From positions 595,636 to 645,986 of the forward strand of contig NZ_LR027842.1 of NCBI RefSeq assembly GCF_900607225.1: a DNA stretch of 50,351 nt, in the 5' to 3' direction. This DNA is from [Pseudopropionibacterium] massiliense. GTDB lineage: Bacteria; Actinomycetota; Actinomycetes; Propionibacteriales; Propionibacteriaceae. The notes under the pieces were generated by a model. The model worked only from the letters and a program-made list of their open reading frames with translations, searched no databases and was not told the DNA's origin. Shown here piece by piece: positions 1 to 8,893 of the stretch (its first letter is position 1; each line of letters opens with the position of its first letter). A program made the position numbers and the translations under genes.

Positions 1-1
1 G

Positions 2-382
2 CCATCGACGCCCGCCACGCCCGCGAGACCCCCGCGCCCCTGGTGGTACCAGGTGGCCTGGGCGGGGGCCGGGGCGGTGGCGCTGATCGCGCTGCTGACC
101 CTCGCCCCGCCGCCGCTGGTGGCCCTGATGGCCGTTTTCGTGCTGGCGATCGTCGTGGGCTACTACGTGGTCTGGAACGTCACCCACGCCCTCCACACAC
201 CGTTGATGAGCGTCACCAACGCCATCAGCGGCATCATCGTGGTCGGCGCCATGACGCAGCTGCCCAGCGACAACTGGGTGGTGAGGATCATCGCCTTCGT
301 TGCGGTGCTGATCGCCTCCATCAACGTCTTCGGCGGGTTCACGGTCACCCACCGCATGCTGAACATGTTCCGGAAGGGCTGA
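2..382 (+). CDS. pntA: NAD(P) transhydrogenase alpha subunit, C-terminal part (cut by window edge)
   Basis: Reading frame open from base 2; the start lies outside the window. It encodes the membrane part of the alpha subunit of the proton-translocating transhydrogenase, which couples NADH-to-NADP+ hydride transfer to proton flow. The visible 126 residues hold three or four hydrophobic helices, the family signature around [19 protein letters not shown], then a SGIIVVGA helix and the ending [16 protein letters not shown], which closely resembles the E. coli PntA C-terminus. A Pro-rich linker ([15 protein letters not shown]) precedes the first helix, as expected where a soluble NAD-binding domain joins the membrane domain. 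It cannot be seen whether that domain is fused (PntA) or separate (PntAA/PntAB). The stop lies 3 nt before pntB. Confidence 0.93.
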   Translation, partial: PSTPATPARPPRPWWYQVAWAGAGAVALIALLTLAPPPLVALMAVFVLAIVVGYYVVWNVTHALHTPLMSVTNAISGIIVVGAMTQLPSDNWVVRIIAFVAVLIASINVFGGFTVTHRMLNMFRKG

Positions 383-385
383 GCC

Positions 386-1780
386 GTGCTGAACAACCTC
401 GTCAACGCCACCTACATCGCCGCCGGTCTGATGTTCATCCTCGCCCTGGCCGGCCTCAGCAAGCACGAGACCGCGAAGAAGGGCAACGCGTTCGGCATCC
501 TCGGCATGGTCCTCGCCCTCGTGGCCACCAACTACGCCATCGCCCAGCCCGGCGAGGGGACGAGTTTCGACTGGACCTCCGCGGCCCTGCTGTACGGGGC
601 GATCGCCATCGGCGCCGTCATCGGCACGTGGAAGGCCCGCAGGGTGGAGATGACCGGGATGCCGGAACTCATCGCCCTGCTCCACAGCTTCGTCGGGGCC
701 GCCGCCGTGCTCGTCGGCTTCAACGTGCACCTCTCCGCCACCCACACCGACGTGCTGCACGCCGTCGAGGTGGTGCTCGGGATCTTCATCGGTGCGGTCA
801 CCCTCACCGGTTCGCTGGTGGCCTGGGGCAAGCTCAACGGCCGCATCGCCTCGAAACCGTTGATGCTGCCCGGCAGGAACTGGCTCAACCTGGCGGCGCT
901 GGTCGCCGTGGCCGGGCTCGGCTGGTGGTACGTCGCGACGCTGTCGCTGATCCCGCTGCTGCTGGTGACCCTGATCTCCCTGGCGCTGGGCTGCCACCTG
1001 GTGGCGGCCATCGGCGGAGCCGACATGCCGGTGGTGGTCTCGATGCTGAACTCCTACTCCGGGTGGGCCGCGGCCTTCAGCGGATTCATGCTGGACCAGA
1101 CCATCCTCATCATCACGGGCGCCCTGGTCGGCGCCTCCGGCGCGATCCTGTCCTACATCATGTGCCGGGCCATGAACCGTTCCTTCGTCTCCGTGATCCT
1201 CGGAGGATTCGGCGACGCCCCCGTCGCGGACAGCGGCGAGCTGGGTGAGCACCGGGAGGCGACCATCTCGGAGGTGGCGAAGATGCTGGCCGGGGCCCGT
1301 TCCGTCGTGGTCGCCCCCGGATACGGGATGGCCGTGGCCCAGGCCCAGTACCCCGTCGCGGAGCTGATCGCGCGGCTGCGGGAACGCGGCGTCAACGTGA
1401 GGTTCGCCATCCACCCCGTGGCGGGCAGGCTACCCGGGCACATGAACGTGCTGCTGGCCGAGGCGAAGGTTCCCTACGACATCGTCCTGGAGATGGACGA
1501 GATCAACGACGACTTCGCCGACACCGACGTGGTGCTGGTGATCGGGGCCAACGACACGGTCAACCCGGCCGCGAACGAACCCGGTTCCCCGATCTCCGGC
1601 ATGCCCGTGCTCAAGGTGTGGGAGGCCGGCCAGGTGGTGATCTTCAAGCGCTCCATGAACGCCGGCTACGCGGGCGTGCAGAACCCGCTGTTCTTCCACG
1701 AGAACTCGGTGATGTGTTTCGGCGACGCCAAGGCAACGGTCCAGACCATCCTGAATGACATGAGGTCCACCGCCAGCTGA
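386..1780 (+). CDS. pntB: NAD(P) transhydrogenase beta subunit
   Basis: 464 aa, GTG start 3 nt after the pntA stop, so co-transcribed and probably translationally coupled. The N-terminal two thirds (about residues 1-270) are a bundle of hydrophobic helices forming the proton channel with PntA. The C-terminal about 180 residues are the NADP(H)-binding domain III, with the glycine motif in [17 protein letters not shown], then [35 protein letters not shown] and the late [17 protein letters not shown] loop that covers NADP. Length and order match full-size PntB. It would supply NADPH from NADH using the proton gradient. Confidence 0.96.
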   Translation: MLNNLVNATYIAAGLMFILALAGLSKHETAKKGNAFGILGMVLALVATNYAIAQPGEGTSFDWTSAALLYGAIAIGAVIGTWKARRVEMTGMPELIALLHSFVGAAAVLVGFNVHLSATHTDVLHAVEVVLGIFIGAVTLTGSLVAWGKLNGRIASKPLMLPGRNWLNLAALVAVAGLGWWYVATLSLIPLLLVTLISLALGCHLVAAIGGADMPVVVSMLNSYSGWAAAFSGFMLDQTILIITGALVGASGAILSYIMCRAMNRSFVSVILGGFGDAPVADSGELGEHREATISEVAKMLAGARSVVVAPGYGMAVAQAQYPVAELIARLRERGVNVRFAIHPVAGRLPGHMNVLLAEAKVPYDIVLEMDEINDDFADTDVVLVIGANDTVNPAANEPGSPISGMPVLKVWEAGQVVIFKRSMNAGYAGVQNPLFFHENSVMCFGDAKATVQTILNDMRSTAS

Positions 1781-1816
1781 ACCCTCCCGGCGCTCCACCC
1801 CGAGAAAGGAACGGAG

Positions 1817-2023
1817 GTGGCGGCGCAGCGCGATGACATCCGCACCATCGACGGGGATTCCCTGTTCTGCGGGGACGCACCGAGCGTCGGTCCCGGGCCG
1901 TTGTGCGACGACACCGTCGACGGCAGCCTGATGCGGCCCGACGGCAATCACGTGGACAACGATCTGTTCGGTTCCCGGGTGGCCAACCAGATCCTTGACA
2001 AGACCCTAGCAGCCGCTTCCTGA
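1817..2023 (+). pseudogene. C-terminal remnant of an SGNH-type acyltransferase/hydrolase
   Basis: A 68-codon open stretch in the same frame as pntB, after its stop, beginning at a GTG that overlaps a GGAGG. It reads like the last block of acyltransferase-3/SGNH proteins: IDGDSLFCG, a second Cys (PLCDD), then LMRPDGNH and GSRVANQILDKTL. PDGNH corresponds to the catalytic DxxH block that closes the SGNH fold. The rest of such a protein (transmembrane acyltransferase part and the GDS block) is absent, so this is most likely a gene scrap left by deletion or recombination beside pntB. An independently translated 68-aa peptide is possible but less likely. Confidence 0.5.
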
Positions 2024-2068
2024 CGGGATCCGGCCGGAGTGTGCACAGGCCGAGACATCCGGTGGCGG

Positions 2069-3766
2069 TCAGGTGTCCCGTGCATCCTCGCGGGCTTCCG
2101 CGTCGAGTCGTTCCATCCATTCCCGGACGTGCCAGGTGGCCCGCACGTCGTCCTCGTTGTACTCCAGCACGCGTCGGCGCGCGGCCTTTCGCTCCGCGGT
2201 GTTGAGGCCGTCGACGGCGGTTGCGAACCAGGACTGTGAGTTCAGTCCGCCCGGTTCCTCGTCGCGCCACGAGAATCCTGCCCCCTTGCTCGCGACCACC
2301 TTCAACCCCAGACCGTCCACGGCGACGAAGTTGTCGCGGACCAGCCTGAACAGGTCCACGAAGTGGTCCTTGACGAGGTCACAGACCGCCGACAGGTCGG
2401 GATGCCCGCTGCGTTGGGCCAGGCGGCGCAGGTGCACCACCTCGTAGTCGGAGTAGTGGTAGACGAGCAGATCGGGGTGTTTGTCAACCAGACGCAGGAG
2501 CCAGCGGGCGAAATCGATCGCGAGATCCAGTTCTCCGCTGGGGGAGAGGTAGCTGAAGGCGCTGAAGTGCTGATACCTCTGCTTCCCGGTGGTGCGATCG
2601 GTCAGCAGAACACCCCACAGGTAGGTGCGGTCACCGTCGTCGGTCTCGATGTCCAGATCCACCTCCATCGGCGCCCGTGGTGCCTCGATGGGCTCCACCG
2701 ACACCTTCTCCAGGGCGACGCCCCGCTTCAGCATCCGGGCGCGCCGGGCCGCGGTGCGCAACCTCGCCTCGGAGCGGTCGCGATGCGCGGTGAGCGGCAG
2801 GTAATCGGGCAACAGGGCCTCGACATCCGCATCGGCGAGCTGTGAGACCGTCGTGATGCCGAGGCCCATCAGGGTCTGGAGCTCGCGGACGTCGAGCGGG
2901 GTCTTGGAGATGCGCAGGGAGATGTCGTCGTCATCCATGCGGGGACGGCACGTCTCCCACCAGGCGCACCACTCGCACTCCGGAACCCGGATGGGGCGTA
3001 CCGCAGGGGGACGGGGATCATCCGGTTCGCGGGTCATCGCCTGCTGCGCGACGTGCACCCGGAACCCGTGTTCGTGGTCGTAGCGTTCCAGCGCCGAACG
3101 GAGCCTGTGCCCGCTGGCGGAGGTGCGTGAGAAGGTGCGCAGGAAACGCAGCTCGAGGGGAACCCAGACGATCATGCCCCGGTTGTGGTTGTCGAAGCCG
3201 ATCGACCCGACGACGGGTGTGGCGGCTGAACGGCCGCAGGCCTGGAGCAGCCTCCAGTGGTGGGCCAGCTCCAACAGCACCCCCTGCCGGTAGGACCGGA
3301 ACCGGTACCCCGGGAGCGGTTCCAGAACGGTCGGGGACGCGAGCCGGGAAGCGCGCAGCTCCTTGGCGTTGCGTTGCTCCTCCAGCAGCCGATAGGGCTT
3401 GACGCGCACCGGCCAGTACCCGGGACGGCCCCCGGGACGGTCGCTGCCGCGCACCAGGGCGTCGGGGCTTCCGGTGCGGTGCCCCGCCACGTCCACCGGC
3501 AACCGGCCACCGACGATCACGGGAGTCCCGGCGTCCATCGCGGCCAGCGTCTCGGCGGGAGTGTGCCCCTCGTCGCGCAGGTCGATCACCCCGTTGCCCC
3601 TGCACAGGGCCTCCAGCATGGACTCGCGGAACTCCGAGCCGCCCGAGAACGCCTCCAGCAGCGACTCGTCGAGGGGTTTCTCGGGTTTCGGGGTGCCGGG
3701 ATCGAAGGCGTTGAAGGTTTTGACGGGACAGCTTCGCGCCGCGTACGGGTCCAGCAGAAAAGTCAT
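2069..3766 (-). CDS. TM0106-type RecB/RNase H-like putative nuclease
   Basis: 565 aa from the ATG at 3766, which overlaps the menG stop by 4 nt (ATGA); an upstream in-frame start would intrude into menG. The N-terminal about 270 residues resemble the RecB/Cas4-like nuclease module: [11 protein letters not shown] near the start, a [13 protein letters not shown] strand, a KPYRLLEEQ segment, and a Cys cluster ([10 protein letters not shown], about residue 265) typical of Fe-S RecB-family nucleases. A helix-hairpin-helix-like stretch ([16 protein letters not shown]) follows. The C-terminal about 190 residues look like a DEDD/RNase H-fold exonuclease: [44 protein letters not shown]. The family is known only as predicted nucleases. 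Coupling to menG is probably not functional. Confidence 0.85.
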   Translation of the reverse strand: MTFLLDPYAARSCPVKTFNAFDPGTPKPEKPLDESLLEAFSGGSEFRESMLEALCRGNGVIDLRDEGHTPAETLAAMDAGTPVIVGGRLPVDVAGHRTGSPDALVRGSDRPGGRPGYWPVRVKPYRLLEEQRNAKELRASRLASPTVLEPLPGYRFRSYRQGVLLELAHHWRLLQACGRSAATPVVGSIGFDNHNRGMIVWVPLELRFLRTFSRTSASGHRLRSALERYDHEHGFRVHVAQQAMTREPDDPRPPAVRPIRVPECEWCAWWETCRPRMDDDDISLRISKTPLDVRELQTLMGLGITTVSQLADADVEALLPDYLPLTAHRDRSEARLRTAARRARMLKRGVALEKVSVEPIEAPRAPMEVDLDIETDDGDRTYLWGVLLTDRTTGKQRYQHFSAFSYLSPSGELDLAIDFARWLLRLVDKHPDLLVYHYSDYEVVHLRRLAQRSGHPDLSAVCDLVKDHFVDLFRLVRDNFVAVDGLGLKVVASKGAGFSWRDEEPGGLNSQSWFATAVDGLNTAERKAARRRVLEYNEDDVRATWHVREWMERLDAEAREDARDT

Positions 3767-4455
3767 TTCCAAGCCCGGTGCAGAGCCACGATGCCGCCCG
3801 TCAGGTTCTTCCACTCGACATCCCGCCAACCGCACTCCGAGATCAGATCAGCCAGCTCCTGCTGTGCGGGCCAGGCGAGGATCGACTCGGCCAGGTATCC
3901 GTAGGCGACGGGATTGCTCGAAACCCTGGCTGCCAAGGGCAGCGCCCGCAGCGCGCCGTGGGCGTAGGCGAACCGCAGCGCCCGGTTCACCGGGGTGGAG
4001 AACTCCGCGATCACCAGTCGCCCGCCCGGGCGGGTCACCCGCAGCAGCTCCCGCAGCGCGGCGGCGGTGTCCTCCACGTTGCGCAGGCCGTAGCTGATGG
4101 TCACGGCGTCGAAGACCGAATCGGCGTAGGGCAGGGCCAGGGCGTCGCCGCGCACGAAGGACAACCTCGGCTGCTGCTGCTTGCCGACCCTCAGCATGCC
4201 CATCGACAGGTCGGTGGGGAAGACGTGCGCGCCCGCCTCCAGGAAGGGCAGTGACGACGTGCCGGTGCCGGCCGCCAGATCCAGGATGCGTTCCCCCGGT
4301 CGGGCGGCGACGGCCGCCACGGTCTCCCGGCGCCAGCCGCGGTCCCTGCCCAACGACAACAACGAGTTCAACAGGTCGTAGCGCGCGGCGACACCGTCGA
4401 ACATGGCCGAGACCTCGGCGCGTTTCTTGTCGAGGTCGGCTCGGGTCTGCTGCAT
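3763..4455 (-). CDS. menG: Demethylmenaquinone methyltransferase
   Basis: 230 aa class I SAM methyltransferase that performs the final ring C-methylation of menaquinone synthesis. Seen: [22 protein letters not shown] (UbiE/MenG signature), the SAM-binding [38 protein letters not shown] (UbiE family signature 2) and [21 protein letters not shown] lies at 4461, but the ATG at 4455 is preferred. Upstream on the coding strand there is TAAGGT, then 6 nt, then this ATG, the layout of a leaderless actinobacterial promoter, and there is no Shine-Dalgarno. It belongs with the isochorismate synthase, GGR and polyprenyl synthase elsewhere in the window as the quinone set for complex I. Confidence 0.95.
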   Translation of the reverse strand: MQQTRADLDKKRAEVSAMFDGVAARYDLLNSLLSLGRDRGWRRETVAAVAARPGERILDLAAGTGTSSLPFLEAGAHVFPTDLSMGMLRVGKQQQPRLSFVRGDALALPYADSVFDAVTISYGLRNVEDTAAALRELLRVTRPGGRLVIAEFSTPVNRALRFAYAHGALRALPLAARVSSNPVAYGYLAESILAWPAQQELADLISECGWRDVEWKNLTGGIVALHRAWK

Positions 4456-4461
4456 GCGCAC

Positions 4462-4467
4462 ACCTTA
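4462..4467 (-). promoter_or_regulatory. Probable leaderless -10 box for menG
   Basis: TAAGGT on the minus strand, 6 nt from the ATG at 4455 and with no ribosome-binding site between. This matches the TAnnnT -10 spacing of leaderless mRNAs common in actinobacteria. The -35 is not recognisable. Confidence 0.45.
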
Positions 4468-4487
4468 TCGCCAGCCCACGACGGATT

Positions 4488-5057
4488 TCAGTGCAGAACG
4501 GCCAACAGATCGACGCGATCGGTTCCGTGGTGGCGCCACTGGCCCATCAGCTGGCCCACGACGTCGTTGATCGGGGCGCGGTTGAGTTTGTGCACCACGT
4601 GCGGATACCCGGATGTCTCCCCGGCCACCAGGCCGCTGCCGAAAACCTTGATGTTCTTCGGGAGTGGCGTGTTCTGCCCGACCTCCATGATGTCGGCGTC
4701 CGAGTCTTTCTCCCGGATCACCCGCACCAGCTCGTCCAGGTAGACCGGGTCGGTCTGGGCGTCGTAGCAGTACCGGGTTCCCAGCTCCGAGTGCTGGAGG
4801 GTCCCGATCAGCGCGCCGCCGTCCAGCGGTCGGGGACGCCACGTGACGGGGATGTGGTAGACGGCGTCCGTGGAACGCACCAGCATGCAGTCGAGGCCCA
4901 CCACGTCGTCGGGATCGACGAATCGGAACCTGGCGACGACCTCCAGATCCGAGGGGTCACCGTCGAACCACCACTGGTCGGGAAGCCATTGGGCGAGCAG
5001 GTCGAGTTTGCCGGGATGCAGTGTGGCTTCGGGATGGACATGGGCGATTCCGCTCAT
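4488..5057 (-). CDS. Maltokinase N-terminal cap-like (CG0192-type) protein
   Basis: 189 aa, starting at the ATG at 5057 behind GGAGGTAG; the open frame continues upstream but those codons run through the divergent promoter region. The protein matches actinobacterial proteins annotated as maltokinase N-cap-like domain: HPEATLHPGKLDLLAQWLPD, DLEVVARFRFVDPDDVVGLD, YHIPVTWRPRPLDGGALIGT, HSELGTRYCYDAQTDPVYLD and VRVIREKDSDADIM. In full-length maltokinases this module caps the kinase; here it stands alone with no kinase domain. Function unknown. No signal peptide or membrane segment. It is divergent from the ABC transporter pair, sharing a 121-bp intergenic region. Confidence 0.8.
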   Translation of the reverse strand: MSGIAHVHPEATLHPGKLDLLAQWLPDQWWFDGDPSDLEVVARFRFVDPDDVVGLDCMLVRSTDAVYHIPVTWRPRPLDGGALIGTLQHSELGTRYCYDAQTDPVYLDELVRVIREKDSDADIMEVGQNTPLPKNIKVFGSGLVAGETSGYPHVVHKLNRAPINDVVGQLMGQWRHHGTDRVDLLAVLH

Positions 5058-5178
5058 ACGGGCTACCTCCGTTGGTAATTTCCTGCATCCTACACATAAA
5101 TGGGGGAATTGCGACAGAGAAGGTCCGAACCGTCGCATAGTGTCGTGTGCCCCCGGGCTTCGGTGAGGATGCGTCACA

Positions 5179-5829
5179 ATGGTCGCCGTGGCGAAGAAGG
5201 ACATCGTTCTCAAGGTTGACAAACTGAAGAAGGCCTACGGGCCCGTGACCATCGTGGAGGGTTTCGACCTCAAGGTGGCCGCCGGGGAGGCCGTCGCGCT
5301 CACCGGGCGCAACGGCGCGGGCAAGTCGACGGTGCTCAGATGTCTGGTCGGGGCCGACCGCCCGGACGAGGGCACCGTCGAGGTGCTGGGCGTGAAGATG
5401 AAGGAAACCAGCCCGGAGATCCGCCGCAATGTCGCCACCGTCATCGACGATCTCGATTTCTTCCCCGACCTGTCGGTCGTGGAGCACCTCGACCTGCTGG
5501 CACGGGCCCACGGGATCGCCGACCCCGACGACCTGGTCGACGAGATCCTCGACGAGGTGCAGCTCGTCCCCCAGGCGGGGCAGCTGCCCTCGACACTGTC
5601 CTCCGGTCAGCGGCGCCGCCTGGCGCTGGCCACCGCTTTCGTCAGGCCCCGACGCCTGCTGGTCCTCGACGAACCCGAGCAGCGGCTCGACGTCGAGGGT
5701 GTCGAATGGCTCGGGAAACGTCTCAGGGCGGAGCTCGGTGATGGCCTGGCGATCGTGCTGGCCAGCCACGAACCGAGCCTGCTGGCCGCCATCGGCGCCC
5801 GTGAGGTGAGGTTGGGGGAGCGTCGATGA
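5179..5829 (+). CDS. ABC transporter ATP-binding protein
   Basis: 216 aa single nucleotide-binding domain. Walker A GRNGAGKST (about residues 42-50), Q-loop region around residues 85-90, signature LSSGQRRRLALA (about 139-150), Walker B RLLVLDEP and switch His in LASHEP. The ATG at 5179 has GTGAGGA about 10 nt upstream. Its stop overlaps the start of the next gene (ATGA), so the two form one transporter with the DUF6297 membrane protein. Such pairs are usually drug- or lipid-type exporters, but the substrate cannot be read from the sequence. Confidence 0.95.
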   Translation: MVAVAKKDIVLKVDKLKKAYGPVTIVEGFDLKVAAGEAVALTGRNGAGKSTVLRCLVGADRPDEGTVEVLGVKMKETSPEIRRNVATVIDDLDFFPDLSVVEHLDLLARAHGIADPDDLVDEILDEVQLVPQAGQLPSTLSSGQRRRLALATAFVRPRRLLVLDEPEQRLDVEGVEWLGKRLRAELGDGLAIVLASHEPSLLAAIGAREVRLGERR

Positions 5830-7451
5830 GCGACGAGCGGTTCGGGGCCATCGGCGAGGTCGACGAGAAACAGCTGCGTCTCCTCGTGCGCGACTGGCGA
5901 CGGGGCAGGGCGGATCGCAACCTCTTCCAGGCCATCCAGGACGCCTACGTGATGGTCTTCGCGCTCGTCCTGATCGGTGCCATGGTGATCAGCTCCATCA
6001 TGCAGGCCCAGCGCAGCGTGGCGGGCTGCACGGCCGAGTCCTGCCTGGCGGCGCGTGGCCTGCTGCCCTGGGCCGCCGTCGCCGGTTTCCTGGCGCTCGC
6101 GCTCGTGGCGGCCCGCATGTTCGGTCCCATCGTGGCCTCGGCCGCCGAGGGTTTCTGGATCATGGACGGCAACGTCGACCGGCGCAGGGTGCTCACCGGA
6201 CGCCTCGTCGCCTCGGTGCTCGTGGCCCTGATCGTCGGCGCAGGGCTCGGGGCGCTCGTGGCGGCACTCGTCGGCGGTGACGCCACGGAGATTCTCACCT
6301 GGGCCCTGGCCTCCGGCCTCGGATGTTTCGGTCTGGTGGCCTTCGCGGCCGCCGAGCAGGGCGCGGAACGACGTTGGATCACGACCGCGCTGCTGTGGCT
6401 GATCGGGATCATCGCCTTCGGGGCCCTGCTCCTCCTGGTCGCGATCTCCGCCGGAATGGCGCCCATCGGTCTCGTGGCCGCGCTGAGCGTCGATTTCGCC
6501 TGGGTGGTGGCGGGCGGCGGCCTGCTGCTGGGCCTGATCTCCATCGTGCCCGCCTGGCTCCGGCTGCGGCACATGCGCCGCCAACGACTCACCGCGGGCT
6601 CGTCACTGATCGCGGGCATGCAGGGTGCCGCGTTCGCCCTCGACTTCGCCCTGGTCCGCGACATCCTGGTCGAGGACCAGGCGCGGCGTCGGGGGCACGT
6701 CCGTCCGACCCGCGGGTCGGGACGTGGCGTGTGGGCCATCGTGCTGCGCGACCTGCAGCGGCTGTGGCGCACCCCCAGGCCGCTGGTGTTCTGGTTGGCC
6801 TCGATGGCCGTGCCCTACGCCGTCCACGCCCTCGGCATCGAGGTGCTCAACCCGTCGATCTCCGCCCTGGTGCTGATGACCGCCCTGATCGGTTTCTGCA
6901 ACACCCTGCGGGTGCTGACCCGCACCAAGGGTCTCCAACGCTGCTTCCCGTTCTCCCCGGGGGAGGTCAGGCAGGCCGCCATGACGGTTCCCGCCCTGCT
7001 GGCGCTGCTCTGGGCGGTCGCGACGACACCCGCCTTCGGTGGGGTCTTCGACGGTGGTGAGCTCGATGTGGTCGCCGGGTTCTCGGCCTCCCTCATCACC
7101 GCTGCGGGTGGTCTGCTGGCGGCCTTCCGCTGGGTGTGTGCGAAGCCCCCGAACTACGGCGGTCCCATGGTCTCGGTCGGCATCGGTGCCATGCCGCCGG
7201 GCATGATGTTCTCCTTCATCCGCGGCATCGACATCGTCGCTCTGGTCACCCTGCCGCTCGTTCTCGGCTGGCCCTCCTGGATCTCGCTGGGCATCGCAGT
7301 GGTCGCCTGGCTGGTTCTGCGTTCCGGATTCGATCAGCAGGCCCTGATGGACGAACGCGAGGAGCAGCAGCGCCTTCTGGAGGAGCAGAGGTCCGGAGGC
7401 CCCGGTCGTCGCGGGGGCGCCCAGAAGGTGAGGGTGCAGCGGAAACGCTGA
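5826..7451 (+). CDS. DUF6297 family membrane protein, ABC transporter permease
   Basis: 541 aa. Starts inside the stop of the ATPase gene (4-nt overlap). The soluble N-terminus (MSDERFGAIGEVDEKQLRLLVRDWRRGR) is followed by many hydrophobic helices: AYVMVFALVLIGAMVI, AVAGFLALALVAARMF, VLVALIVGAGLGALVAAL, LLWLIGIIAFGALLLLVAI and more after residue 310 up to about 505, then a charged Gln/Arg-rich tail. The arrangement of two hydrophobic halves around a cytosolic loop of about 90 residues, next to a lone ATPase, fits actinobacterial DUF6297 permeases. A gap of about 90 bp follows before the next gene. Confidence 0.85.
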   Translation: MSDERFGAIGEVDEKQLRLLVRDWRRGRADRNLFQAIQDAYVMVFALVLIGAMVISSIMQAQRSVAGCTAESCLAARGLLPWAAVAGFLALALVAARMFGPIVASAAEGFWIMDGNVDRRRVLTGRLVASVLVALIVGAGLGALVAALVGGDATEILTWALASGLGCFGLVAFAAAEQGAERRWITTALLWLIGIIAFGALLLLVAISAGMAPIGLVAALSVDFAWVVAGGGLLLGLISIVPAWLRLRHMRRQRLTAGSSLIAGMQGAAFALDFALVRDILVEDQARRRGHVRPTRGSGRGVWAIVLRDLQRLWRTPRPLVFWLASMAVPYAVHALGIEVLNPSISALVLMTALIGFCNTLRVLTRTKGLQRCFPFSPGEVRQAAMTVPALLALLWAVATTPAFGGVFDGGELDVVAGFSASLITAAGGLLAAFRWVCAKPPNYGGPMVSVGIGAMPPGMMFSFIRGIDIVALVTLPLVLGWPSWISLGIAVVAWLVLRSGFDQQALMDEREEQQRLLEEQRSGGPGRRGGAQKVRVQRKR

Positions 7452-7502
7452 CCCCGCCGCATGCACGGCAGGACAGGCATTCCTTCCCGGTTTTCGGTGC
7501 GC

Positions 7503-7508
7503 TAGGCT
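7503..7508 (+). promoter_or_regulatory. Possible -10 box (TAGGCT) upstream of the DUF2470-like gene
   Basis: TAGGCT lies 30 nt before the ATG at 7539. The -35 region (TTCCTT at about 7480) is weak. The same hexamer occurs just before the two methyltransferase genes at 47.2 and 47.9 kb, which supports it as a -10 element in this genome. Confidence 0.35.
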
Positions 7509-7538
7509 GACGTTAATCAAGCTGGAAGGCGGGCACGG

Positions 7539-8375
7539 ATGACCACTTCACCGGAGGCTTCCCAGGACGTGTGTCGTGAGAGCGCGCGCTCCCTGGCGGG
7601 GCGGATGCTGAACGGCGGTGCGGCCTGCACGCTGGTGGCCTGGCGGATCGGCAGCCAGTACGATTTCGTGGCCCATGGGCTGACCGCCCAGGGGGACATC
7701 GTGGTGGCGGTCAGGCCCGACGAGGACTGCCTGCTGTCCACCCTGCCCGCAGGGGTCGGAACCGTGGTGCGGATGGACCTGGTCCGACACAGCCACGACG
7801 TGATGCTCTCCGTGATAGCGGCCTCCGCGCACCTCCTGGGTGAGCTCGTGCTGTTGCCGAACACGGCCGTGAACCGTCTGCTCGCCGAGGATCAGCTTCC
7901 GGAGCGGATCGCTGAGCTGGCGCGGATCGGCGGTACCCGGATCGGATTGGTGGTCACGGATCGGATCCTGGTGCACGACCACAGCGGTGTGACCCCGATC
8001 CCGTGGGAGGACGTCCAGGAGACCCGATCCGAGGTGCCCGAGGTCTGGTGCGACGACTTCGAGGCGCACGACGTCGTGGCCGCGCAGGGATGTGTCGCTC
8101 TCCGGCAGGTGTGCCGGGCCGTGATCAACGGCGACCTGCCGGGGCAGGCCAGCCTCCGCCCGAGCGGCCCCGGGCTGTGCGGGCACGTGCTCGACAAGGT
8201 TTTCTGCATCGACGTCGACCGGTCGGGAGTCACGTTGATGCACGTCGGGGATCACGAGACCGCGACGGTCTTCGCGCGCTTCGAGGAGCGTCCCGCGACG
8301 CTGTCGGCGCTGACGCAGCAGGTGGCGCGTCTCGTTGATGACTCGGGGCCGGTGCGCCCCCAGCGGTGCATCTGA
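7539..8375 (+). CDS. DUF2470-like / split-barrel domain protein
   Basis: 278 aa soluble protein of uncertain role. Residues about 1-100 have the look of a flavin-reductase-like split barrel (CTLVAWRIGSQYDFVAHGL, DIVVAVRPDED, VVRMDLVRHSHDVMLSVIAA). The C-terminal about 90 residues resemble DUF2470: CRAVINGDLPGQ, then FCIDVDRSGVTLMHVGDHE and ARFEERPATLSALTQQVARLV. In haem-degrading HugZ-type proteins these two parts occur together, but the conserved NxDH motif of DUF2470 is not clear here (INGDLPGQ instead), so no catalytic claim is made. Single gene with its own promoter candidate and a strong terminator right after it. Confidence 0.55.
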   Translation: MTTSPEASQDVCRESARSLAGRMLNGGAACTLVAWRIGSQYDFVAHGLTAQGDIVVAVRPDEDCLLSTLPAGVGTVVRMDLVRHSHDVMLSVIAASAHLLGELVLLPNTAVNRLLAEDQLPERIAELARIGGTRIGLVVTDRILVHDHSGVTPIPWEDVQETRSEVPEVWCDDFEAHDVVAAQGCVALRQVCRAVINGDLPGQASLRPSGPGLCGHVLDKVFCIDVDRSGVTLMHVGDHETATVFARFEERPATLSALTQQVARLVDDSGPVRPQRCI

Positions 8376-8393
8376 CGGCTGGCCCCGAGAGCA

Positions 8394-8421
8394 CTCAGGC
8401 CCCGCGGAAGCGGGGCCTGAG
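8394..8421 (+). terminator. Rho-independent terminator
   Basis: Perfect 12-bp stem (8394-8405 with 8410-8421), GGAA loop, followed by CTTGCTTT. It ends the 7539-8375 gene and, read from the other strand, may also serve the DUF1540 gene that converges on it. Confidence 0.85.
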
Positions 8422-8463
8422 CTTGCTTTCAGACGTGGCGGCCCTGTGGGCCGTTCAGGGGAG

Positions 8464-8730
8464 TCAGCGGGCCTCGTAGGAGGTGCAGACGCCGTCGACC
8501 ACGGTGACGCCGGGGGCGCTGCAGAGCAGGTCCTTGTTGTGGGCGCACTCGAGGTGCTGGCAGGCGCCGACGCGTCCCTCGGCGGTGGGCAGGCCACCGC
8601 GGGCGTCGAGGGTGATGAAAGTGGTGCAGGCCGAGGTGCCGTCGACGGTGATCGCGAAGGCGGTGCAGCCCTTGTTGTTGAAAGCGCAGGTGGTGGTGTT
8701 GCAGGACTTGACGGGGGTGATGGTGGGCAT
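8464..8730 (-). CDS. Small Cys-rich protein with two DUF1540 motifs
   Basis: 88 aa from the ATG at 8730 (AAAGG about 9 nt upstream). Two related four-Cys units are visible: CNTTTCAFNNKGCTAFAITV plus a following Cys (residues about 8-33), and CQHLECAHNKDLLC plus VVDGVC (about 55-83). The first fits DUF1540, a short domain with conserved cysteines suspected to bind metal; the second is a degenerate copy. No signal peptide. A well-spaced promoter lies upstream. Function unknown; a metal-binding or redox role would be inference only. Confidence 0.85.
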   Translation of the reverse strand: MPTITPVKSCNTTTCAFNNKGCTAFAITVDGTSACTTFITLDARGGLPTAEGRVGACQHLECAHNKDLLCSAPGVTVVDGVCTSYEAR

Positions 8731-8769
8731 TTCGAGGACCTTTCGTCTGTGGTGCATCTGACGGGAAAT

Positions 8770-8798
8770 ACGTTAGGTCCGCTTCCAGGCCCCTGCAA
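8770..8798 (-). promoter_or_regulatory. Promoter of the DUF1540 gene
   Basis: On the minus strand, TTGCAG (8798-8793), a 17-nt spacer and TAACGT (8775-8770). Transcription would begin near 8763, leaving a leader of about 33 nt that contains the ribosome-binding site. Confidence 0.6.
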
Positions 8799-8858
8799 GC
8801 AAGAGAACCCTTTGCTGACTTGGGTAAATGCACAAAGACGACGCGTATTTCCCAAGCT

Positions 8859-8887
8859 TTGACACCCCTTTGTGTTTCGAAAACAAT
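8859..8887 (+). promoter_or_regulatory. Strong promoter-like element facing an apparently gene-free region
   Basis: Perfect -35 TTGACA at 8859-8864, exactly 17 nt spacer, then AACAAT at 8882-8887 (4 of 6 matches to TATAAT, including A2 and T6). It points to the plus strand, where no gene follows: the next real genes on both sides are on the minus strand. It may drive the candidate RNA listed next. Confidence 0.5.
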
Positions 8888-8893
8888 GGGCTT

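Noticed and set aside
43..1248. 401-codon frame rich in Arg/Gly/His
   Set aside because: Shadow of pntA/pntB in another frame; both real genes are strongly recognised.
7495..7520. DtxR/IdeR box upstream of the DUF2470-like gene
   Set aside because: Only one half resembles the consensus; the dyad is not complete.
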